64,000 bases of DNA from assembly GCA_030427245.1 (NCBI GenBank), contig JAUHXA010000027.1, positions 1-64,000 of the forward strand, in the 5' to 3' direction. The notes under the pieces were generated by a model. The model saw nothing but the letters and a program-made list of their open reading frames with translations. It searched no databases and was not told where the DNA came from. How positions within the stretch are numbered: position 1 is the first letter of the stretch; each line of letters opens with the position of its first letter. Of this stretch, positions 15,807 to 23,900 are shown in pieces. The translations under genes were made by a program, and so were the position numbers. Source of the DNA: Bacteroidia bacterium (GTDB lineage: Bacteria > Bacteroidota > Bacteroidia > Chitinophagales > UBA2359).

Positions 15807-18593
15807 ATGAAACAGCCCATAATGCATTTTAGTTTGACTGTCTTTTTTTTGATAGCTTTGAGTACTTCTACGATTTATGCTCAAGCTACTTACAATATGA
15901 GTGACAACTTTGTAACCGATTGTGAAGGAATTCTCTACGATAGCGGTGGCCCAGATAATAACTATAGTCCTAACGAAAACTTTACTTTTACAATTTGTCC
16001 TGATACCAACCCCAGTTGTATTCACCTATCATTAGGGACAGTAATCATTGAAAATCTTTTTGAATCCATTGAAGTATATGATGGCATTGACAATACTTCT
16101 CCGCTATTGTTGCTTCACAAAGACGGCTTACAAACCATTCCTATCTTGGAGGCGAGTAGTGGGTGTATAACCATTATTTTTAAGTCTGATAATAGCAACA
16201 ATCTATCGGGTTGGATGGCCAGTTGGTCGTGTTTTCAAGACGATTGTCCCGAAATTGAATTGCTGCCTACTTCACAAGACTGTTTGGGAGCGATTCCGCT
16301 TTGCTTAGGAGAATATTCTGAAACGAGTGCATTTGTAGGAGAGGGAAATGTGGTGGATGAAATTGACCCATCAATTAGCTGTTTTGGACAAGGTGAAAAA
16401 AACAGTGTTTGGTACACTTTCACAGTACTAAGCAGTGGTGATTTGGGTTTTACGATTACTCCAAACGACTTAAACGACGATTACGATTGGGCGGTATTCA
16501 ATATCACTGAGGCAAGCTGTGAAGAGATTGCTACCAACGATGCCCTTTTGGTCAGTTGTAACTTTTCTTCTACAGAAGGAGTAACAGGAGCAACGGGCGC
16601 AACCTCTCAGACCTCTGCAGATGGAGGTGGGGATAATCAAAATGCACTGATTCCTGTTCAAGAAAATGAAACTTATGTGATTAATGTGAGTCAGTTCACG
16701 GTCTCAACAAATGGCTATACCATCAATTTTGATTTTTCCACAGCCGTTATTTTTGACGATGAACCTCCGAGTTTGGATGGGGCAGTTTTGTGTGGCGCTA
16801 GTAATATTCGGCTCAAACTACCAGAAAATGTTTTTTGTAATACGGTTGAAACCAGTGATTTCATGTTGACTGGACCCAACGGCACACACAGCATTACAGA
16901 TATTAGTTCTCAAGCCTGTGAGGATGGGGCTGAATATGATCGTTTCTTCAATATTTTCTTCGACCCTCCTATTGAAGTGGCAGGGCAATATACCTTGTCT
17001 CTTCCTGGGGTTATTGAAGACTTGTGCAACAATATCTCTGCTCCTGGTAGTCAATTGATACTCGACATTACCGAGGCGGATCTTCGCACTCCTGTTGAAG
17101 ATATTGATGCTTGTGTAGGCGATGACTTGACACTGATAATAGAAGATCCTAATGGTAATTACAATTTTTATTTGGACAGTGGATTGGACAGCTTGTTGGG
17201 AACAGGCACTCAACTCGATGTGAGCCAATATATTACTACTCAAAATTCACTTTTCTTTTTCTATATTACAGAAGTAGACAGCGAATGTAACAACTCTCCT
17301 ACTGAAGTGTCGGTAATTGTGCGAGATGGAGACACCGCAAATTTGACTTATGACAGTCCTATTTGTTTTGACGAAAATTCGCCTCCTGCCTTGCCCATAT
17401 TAAGTCCAGAATCTACACAAGGTGGTACTTTTAGCATCAGTGGCGGAGCAGTGATTGACGCTGCAACGGGTGAAGTTGACATCCCTACTACCATTGCAGG
17501 AAACACCTATACCATCACTTATACGACTCCCAATCCCAATTGTGGTGTGTCTGTAACTGCAGATGTGACCATTACTTCTCCTCCTGATTTGAGTATTGAA
17601 GGCTTAGACAATGGCTATTGTGAACTAACAGGAGATATTTCATTGACTGCAAATATTTCCGATGCAGTTTTTGCAGGACCAGGCATTACGGCTAACTCCA
17701 ATATCTTCAATACAACTTTAGCAGGTATTGGAACACACGAAATATGCGCTAATTACACCGATCCTACAACGGGTTGCCCTGCACAAGATTGCCGAGTAAT
17801 TGATGTCTTTTCAGAACCTACCGCTACCTTTGATGTGGCTTCAGCAGCTTGTATTAATGAAGAAAGTAGTTTTATTTATACAGGAAATGCCGACCCCAAT
17901 TCCGCTACTTTCACTTGGGACTTTGGCAATGGCACACAGATAAATGGAAATAATGCCAACCCAATAGTCCAATGGAATGAACTCGGTATTGAAACCGTAT
18001 CGCTGACAGTAGATGTGGGCGGCAACTGCTCCAATCTAGAGACTCAAGAAATTGACATCTTCTCGATTGAACTTCTCAATGCTACACAAGATACTATCAT
18101 TCGTCCAGGTCAAAGCATTACATTGGATGTAGATGCTAATATCAGCAATGGCAATGAATTATCTTATGTATGGACTCCATCTGATGATTTGAGTTGCAGC
18201 AACTGCCCAAACCCTGTCGCTTCTCCTGATGCTTCTACTAATTACAGTGTAGTCATTGCAGAGTTGCTCAGTGGTTGTTCGGTTTCGGCTAGCTTCCGAG
18301 TAGATGTGGTACGAGAAAGTCGAATTGTGATTCCCAAAGCTTTCAGTCCAAATGGAGACGGTATCAACGATGAATTTAGAATTTTCCTCCGAGATTTTAG
18401 AGAGGCGGATTTTGCGATTTACGATAGAAGTGGAAATCGTGTATTTGAAAGCACGAATCCTATGTTGGATGGTTGGAATGGCGTTTACAAAAACGAAGAA
18501 CAAAACATTGGTGTATATGTCTATTACTTGGTTGTGACCTTCAATGACGATACACAACGACTCTATCAAGGAAATATAACCTTAATTCGATGA
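15807..18593 (+). CDS. CHU_C (T9SS type B) surface protein with CUB-like and PKD domains
   Basis: A 928-residue cell-surface protein. It has a signal peptide (1-26, ending TIYAQ). A CUB-like domain follows at ~30-145 (IEVYDGIDNTSPLLLL, SGCITIIFKSD, GWMASWSC). Next is a Cys-containing domain at ~150-310 beginning SQDCLGAIPLC, then Ig-like and bacterial repeat domains, and a PKD domain at ~675-750 (FTWDFGNGTQINGN). The final ~90 residues are the gliding motility-associated module (IPKAFSPNGDGINDEFRIF ... GVYVYYLVVTF), which directs T9SS export. The architecture is the same as that of the much larger protein at 47423-54118, so the two look like paralogs. Its role is probably adhesion; no catalytic motif is visible. 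Its end lies 2 bp from the convergent DUF4783 gene. Confidence 0.87.
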   Translation: MKQPIMHFSLTVFFLIALSTSTIYAQATYNMSDNFVTDCEGILYDSGGPDNNYSPNENFTFTICPDTNPSCIHLSLGTVIIENLFESIEVYDGIDNTSPLLLLHKDGLQTIPILEASSGCITIIFKSDNSNNLSGWMASWSCFQDDCPEIELLPTSQDCLGAIPLCLGEYSETSAFVGEGNVVDEIDPSISCFGQGEKNSVWYTFTVLSSGDLGFTITPNDLNDDYDWAVFNITEASCEEIATNDALLVSCNFSSTEGVTGATGATSQTSADGGGDNQNALIPVQENETYVINVSQFTVSTNGYTINFDFSTAVIFDDEPPSLDGAVLCGASNIRLKLPENVFCNTVETSDFMLTGPNGTHSITDISSQACEDGAEYDRFFNIFFDPPIEVAGQYTLSLPGVIEDLCNNISAPGSQLILDITEADLRTPVEDIDACVGDDLTLIIEDPNGNYNFYLDSGLDSLLGTGTQLDVSQYITTQNSLFFFYITEVDSECNNSPTEVSVIVRDGDTANLTYDSPICFDENSPPALPILSPESTQGGTFSISGGAVIDAATGEVDIPTTIAGNTYTITYTTPNPNCGVSVTADVTITSPPDLSIEGLDNGYCELTGDISLTANISDAVFAGPGITANSNIFNTTLAGIGTHEICANYTDPTTGCPAQDCRVIDVFSEPTATFDVASAACINEESSFIYTGNADPNSATFTWDFGNGTQINGNNANPIVQWNELGIETVSLTVDVGGNCSNLETQEIDIFSIELLNATQDTIIRPGQSITLDVDANISNGNELSYVWTPSDDLSCSNCPNPVASPDASTNYSVVIAELLSGCSVSASFRVDVVRESRIVIPKAFSPNGDGINDEFRIFLRDFREADFAIYDRSGNRVFESTNPMLDGWNGVYKNEEQNIGVYVYYLVVTFNDDTQRLYQGNITLIR

Positions 18594-18595
18594 AA

Positions 18596-18979
18596 CTACC
18601 AATTTTCAATTGTCAATTCTTGAATCTTATCGCCATTGACAACGATATAAGCTCGGTAATCACCTTTTGAAGTAGTAAGGTTGCCAATCACATATTGCGA
18701 ACCATTTGGGGCAGTTCCTTCATGCTTAATGGTAAAACCACTAGGGCTATAATTCCCAAAAAAGGATTTAATTTTTGTAGTTGCTGCAGATTTTGAAGAT
18801 GCATCGTCTCCTAATAGGCTCATTTCAACATTGCTGTCGAAATAAGTTGCAATTCCTGCCGCATCTCCTGACCGCATTTTTGTAACAATACCATTTATAT
18901 CGGCTTGATTTGTAAATGCGTAAAAACACATTGACAAAGCAAATAGAATAACTGAAATATGGAATTTATGATTTTTCAT
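18596..18979 (-). CDS. DUF4783 family exported NTF2-like protein
   Basis: A 127-residue protein with an N-terminal signal peptide (~1-22) followed by a small alpha/beta domain: INGIVTKMRSGDAAGIATYF, FDSNVEMSLLG, an FFGNYSPSGFTIKHEG stretch, and a C-terminal YRAYIVVNGDKIQELTIE. This pattern matches the Bacteroidota-specific DUF4783 family, which has an NTF2-like fold with a pocket of unknown ligand. No catalytic role can be assigned. It is transcribed leftwards between two rightward genes and ends 2 bp from the CHU_C gene. Confidence 0.8.
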   Translation of the reverse strand: MKNHKFHISVILFALSMCFYAFTNQADINGIVTKMRSGDAAGIATYFDSNVEMSLLGDDASSKSAATTKIKSFFGNYSPSGFTIKHEGTAPNGSQYVIGNLTTSKGDYRAYIVVNGDKIQELTIENW

Positions 18980-19154
18980 TTTATTATTGGGTTTGGGTTC
19001 TTTTGGACTTTATCTCTTTAGATACCTCTTTTACCGAAACGTTTAAATGTTTTTAACATAAAAGGCACAATATAAAGACATCAGAAATCGGATAATGTTG
19101 CATCAAAACATTTTGATTGTACTTTTATTGAGACTACAAAAATGGAATTGGTCA

Positions 19155-19189
19155 TTTGATATGGCAATATTCATTTTCTCTTACCTTTG
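19155..19189 (+). promoter_or_regulatory. Probable promoter of gpmI
   Basis: TTTG at 19155-19158 and TACCTTTG at 19182-19189 match the Bacteroidota -33 and -7 elements with a 23-bp spacer. The -7 box is 33 bases before the ATG at 19223. Confidence 0.5.
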
Positions 19190-19222
19190 CAAATCTATTT
19201 TACCAAAAAAAAATATAAAGAT

Positions 19223-20755
19223 ATGTATTCCAACGAAAAAGTTGCACTCCTTATTTTGGATGGTTGGGGACATGGACTCAATCCAGCCGTTAGCGCTATT
19301 GCTCAAGCCAATACTCCTTTTGTAGATAGTTTGTATGACAAATTTCCCAATGCCGAACTCACCACTCACGGAGAGTTGGTAGGATTACCTGCTGGACAAA
19401 TGGGTAATTCGGAGGTGGGACACCTCAACATTGGGGCAGGGCGAATTGTGTATCAAGAACTATTGAGAATCAACAATGCCATCAAAGATAAAACTTTGGA
19501 TAACAATGCAGTATTGAAAGATGCGATGACTTATGCCAAAGAACACAACAAGCCTATTCACCTAATGGGTCTGGTTTCTGATGGTGGCGTTCATTCTCAT
19601 ATTGAGCATATCAAAGGTTTGTGTGATATTTTGCATGACAATGAATTGAAGGAAGTATATATTCACGCCTTTACGGATGGGCGAGATACCGATCCCAATG
19701 GCGGTTTGAATTATTTAAAAGAGCTTCAAAACCATCTTCTAACTTCAACAGGGAGAATTGCATCCGTTATCGGGCGGTACTATGCGATGGATAGGGACAA
19801 ACGTTGGGAACGAATTAAATTAGCATACGACCTATTGATTGAAGGAAAAGGAACAAAAACAACTGATTTTGAAACCACTATTCAAGCATCTTATGATGAT
19901 GGGGTGACAGATGAATTCTTGCAGCCCATTGTGGTTTTGAATGAAAACAATGCGCCAACTGCAATCATTGAAGAAGGTGATGTGGTAATTTGCTTCAATT
20001 ACAGAACCGACCGTTGCCGCCAAATCACGACTGCTTTGACACAGCAAAATTTTCCAAGTGAAGGCATGAAAACCATTCCTTTGTATTATGTGACGATGTC
20101 CCGATATGACGATACTTTTGAGGGGATCCATGTGATTTTTGAGAAAGACAACTTAAAAAATACGATTGGCGAAGTGTTGGCGAACAATGGAAAGCGACAG
20201 ATTCGAATGGCAGAAACAGAAAAATATCCACATGTTACTTTTTTCTTTTCAGGTGGACGAGAGGAAGTTTTTGAAGGGGAAGAACGCATTGTTGTGTCTT
20301 CACCGAAAGTAGCGACTTACGATTTGCAGCCTGAAATGAGTGCAGCGGGTTTGACGACTGCTATTCTTGCCAAAATGGAAGAAGAATCGGCGGATTTTAT
20401 TTGTCTTAATTTTGCGAATACGGATATGGTCGGTCATACAGGGGTTTTTGAAGCGGCAATGAAAGCCGCAGAAACGGTGGACAATTGTGTGAGTCAGATT
20501 GTGCCGATGGGCTTGAAGCACGGATACTCCTTTATTATTATTGCAGACCACGGAAATGCGGACATGATGCGAAACCAAGATGGTTCGCCTAATACAGCTC
20601 ATACTACCAATCTTGTGCCTATCTTTTTGGTGGGAAAGGATGTGAAAGGAGTGAAGCTAAAAGACGGTAAGCTGGGTGATGTTGCACCTACTATATTGAC
20701 CATTATGGGTTTGGAAATTCCTACGGAAATGACGGGTGAGATATTACTAAGTTGA
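19223..20755 (+). CDS. gpmI: 2,3-bisphosphoglycerate-independent phosphoglycerate mutase
   Basis: A 510-residue glycolytic and gluconeogenic enzyme that interconverts 3- and 2-phosphoglycerate through a phosphoserine intermediate and two Mn ions. Seen: LLILDGWG with metal Asp13, GNSEVGHLNIGAGR with catalytic Ser63, DGGVHSHIEH, HAFTDGRDTDP, RYYAMDRDKRWER, then the second metal site IIADHGNADMM and HTTNLVPIFLV. Length is standard (~510). The start at 19223 is chosen because MYSNEKVALLILDGWG is the family N-terminus; the frame opens 12 codons earlier at an ATG that overlaps the -7 promoter box. Confidence 0.97.
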   Translation: MYSNEKVALLILDGWGHGLNPAVSAIAQANTPFVDSLYDKFPNAELTTHGELVGLPAGQMGNSEVGHLNIGAGRIVYQELLRINNAIKDKTLDNNAVLKDAMTYAKEHNKPIHLMGLVSDGGVHSHIEHIKGLCDILHDNELKEVYIHAFTDGRDTDPNGGLNYLKELQNHLLTSTGRIASVIGRYYAMDRDKRWERIKLAYDLLIEGKGTKTTDFETTIQASYDDGVTDEFLQPIVVLNENNAPTAIIEEGDVVICFNYRTDRCRQITTALTQQNFPSEGMKTIPLYYVTMSRYDDTFEGIHVIFEKDNLKNTIGEVLANNGKRQIRMAETEKYPHVTFFFSGGREEVFEGEERIVVSSPKVATYDLQPEMSAAGLTTAILAKMEEESADFICLNFANTDMVGHTGVFEAAMKAAETVDNCVSQIVPMGLKHGYSFIIIADHGNADMMRNQDGSPNTAHTTNLVPIFLVGKDVKGVKLKDGKLGDVAPTILTIMGLEIPTEMTGEILLS

Positions 20756-20838
20756 TTTGTGTATAGATTATTTAATTTGGTGATAATAAACACAAACATA
20801 CAAAAGCGGCTACTTAATATCTTTTAATTCTACTAAAA

Positions 20839-20873
20839 AAAGCCCCCAACAACTTGACGTTGTCGAGGGCTTT
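20839..20873 (-). terminator. Bidirectional terminator between gpmI and the beta-helix gene
   Basis: AAAGCCC at 20839-20845 pairs with GGGCTTT at 20867-20873, with CAAC/GTTG pairing inside. On the minus strand the stem is followed by seven T residues, which suits the leftward beta-helix gene. It may also serve the convergent gpmI. Confidence 0.8.
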
Positions 20874-20906
20874 ATCATTTATTATGACTTAAACTAATTA
20901 CCTGTT

Positions 20907-23900
20907 TTACTTAGCAATGTATAGTTTTTCATGATGTGTGGTGCCAGAATCAGTGGTCACTTGAAGTACATACATACCTGTTGGTAAGTTCTCTGCATTG
21001 AAAGGCAAAGAATATACCTGACCTGCTTCAGCTTCTCCTTCAAATACTTTTGCAACTTCTCGTCCATCCATCGTAAAGATAGCCGCAACAACATTAGAAG
21101 ATTCAATCAAGCTAAATTCAACTGTTGTAGAAGTTTCAAATGGATTTGGGTAAACCTTCATGGTTTCGAGTAAAGTGCCATCAATAGCTGCTTTTCCTCT
21201 ACAACCACGTCGCCCACGAGAACCATTTGTTGTCAGACGTTGTATTCCTACGGTTACTTCAATACTTGTTCCTGCACAATCGGTGATGGTTACTTGATAA
21301 ACTCCTTTTATCAAATCAGTCACAACAAGATCAGAGGTACCTCCACCAGTAGGAGCAGTAAAGGAACCACTACCACTATCAGGGCCTGTATAGGAATAAG
21401 TATAATCTGAGCATGTATCATCTCCTCCTTCTATTGTAATGGTGAAAGTTCCATCTTTATCATAGCAATTTTCAGGAGTAGTAGCGGGTTCACCGACTAC
21501 TTGTACAACTGGAGCTGAAGGCACACCACCTTCCGTGAAGATAACGTCTTTATTGGTACATCCTTCTGCATCTGTAACGGTCAAAGTCCATTCCTCTCCA
21601 ACAGCATAAACTACTTGATACCTTATGCAGCCTGGTAGAGGACTTGGTTGGGGATCAATGAAAGCAGCACCAGTAGCAGTCGTGAATTCAAAGCTGTAAG
21701 GCATCGTACCTCCACAAACTTCAATAATATACACATTTTCGTTATTGTCACTGCTGACCAAACCTGTATTTGCCAAGTTAGGTTGAGGTGTACTGTCTCT
21801 CTCAAAAGCACCAATGTCTCTTTGTCCACCTGCAATCGCAATGTTTCGTTGGTCGGGTGAACTATTCCCTGGATCTCCTGCGTCAATTGCAGGGCTCGCA
21901 CAGTTAAGTTCATGTGTAAAGGTAGGTCCGCCATTGTCAGCCAAAGGATTCAATAATGGGTCAATTGGGCTTCCACCTACTCCTATTAAATCATTTCCTG
22001 CCGAAGTGAACAGCGTCAAGTCGTCTTCTCCAATCAAATTGTAATCGGCAGAAGTGAAAGTACCCATTCCTGCGATATCTTGTCCTGCTGCTGCAAAATT
22101 CACCGCTACAATAGAACTACCCACTGTTGCCGTATTGGAAGTTTGTGCGATACCACCGCCATTTCCATTAGCAGTATTGTCTGTAATGGTAGAAGCAACA
22201 ACGTTTACATCTCCATTGCCAAAAACACCGCCACCGTTTCCTAGTGTGCTGTTTCCTGAAATGGTACTGTATTCAACAGTTGTAAGACCATTTTCTGAAT
22301 GAACACCACCACCGCTAGCAGTAAGACCAGTGGTATTGTTGGAAGAAACAGTAGAACGACTTATATTCAGCGTACCACCATTGTTGAAGAGTCCGCCACC
22401 GCCAGTATCGACTGCATCTCGACTTGCTGTATTGCCCGCAACTGTTACTTCTGTGACATTCATGGTTCCAGAACCATTCCACAATCCACCACCTTCTTCT
22501 GCGGTATTACCTCCTACATTTCCGCCTGTAATGTCGGCATCACCTGCACCTGTGATGTGCATTCCACCACCATTTCCAGGCGCATTTCCTGCATCATTCA
22601 AATCCAAACCAACATCTGTCAAAGTAGTCATAGAACCTGCAGTAGCTTCAATACCACCTCCTGCACGGGTAGAACCATTGAAAAAGATGGCACTTTCATC
22701 TACGGTGAGTGTTCCTGCATCGTTCAAGATACCACCACCACTACCAGCAGTCCCATCAGCCGTATTGCTAAAGATTTCGGCATTGCTGATATTGAGTGTT
22801 CCTCCAGCATTGAAGAGTCCGCCACCGCCTTCGGTCGAAGTTAAGCCACTTGCAGTATTTTCACTGACTTCTGTTCCATCAACGGTCATTGTTCCAGTAC
22901 CATTCCACAATCCACCGCCTTCAGAAGCAGCAATATTGAGATTTACGATTCCGCCTGTGATGTCGGAAGCACCTGGACCTGTCATGTGCAATCCACCACC
23001 ATTACCAGGGGTAGGTCCTGTTTCGTTGTTCAATAAATCTACATTGGTCAAAGTCACACTGCCTGTAGCTATTGAAGAGTTGTCTTCGATACCGCCACCT
23101 GCTCTTTGAGAAGTGTTGCCAGAAATTTCGGTATCTGTCACGGTCAATGAACCACCAGCATCGTTCAAGATTCCGCCACCACTACCAGCAGTGACACCAT
23201 CTGCATCATTGCCACTAATAGTAGCATTGGATATATTCACTGTTCCCCCTGCATTGAAGATACCTCCACCGCCTTCGGCTAGTGCTGTACCACTTGCAGT
23301 ATTGTTGCTGACTGTTGTACCGTTTACAGTCATGATTCCAGAACCATTCCACAATCCACCACCTTCGGCAGCGGCCGTATTTCCATCTACCAAACCACCA
23401 ATGATGTCAGAAGTACCAGGACCTGTCATGTGCAATCCACCGCCATTACCTGGTGAAGCACCAGTATTGTTGTTCAACAAGTCCAAATTGGTAAGCGTAA
23501 CACTTCCAGCGGTTCCTGTAGAATTGTCTTCAATACCTCCTCCTGCACGAACAGCAGTATTTCCAGAAATTTCGCCACCTGTAACGGTCAATATACCTCC
23601 CAAATTCAGGATACCACCGCCGCTACCAGCAGTACCATCGGCTACATTGCCTCTAATATTGCTGCTTGTAACGTTAAGAGTACCTCCATTGTTGAAGATG
23701 CCACCGCCGCCATCGTCTGCACCTGTGCTTCCGCTTGCAGTATTGTTGTCTATATTTGAATCTTCAACAGTCATGACTCCTGAACCGTTCCACAATCCAC
23801 CGCCTTCTCTGTCGGCTACATTGTCCAAAACAACACTGCCATTCACTACATCTACTGTACCATTGCCAGAAACGTGCAATCCACCACCATTACCAGGGGC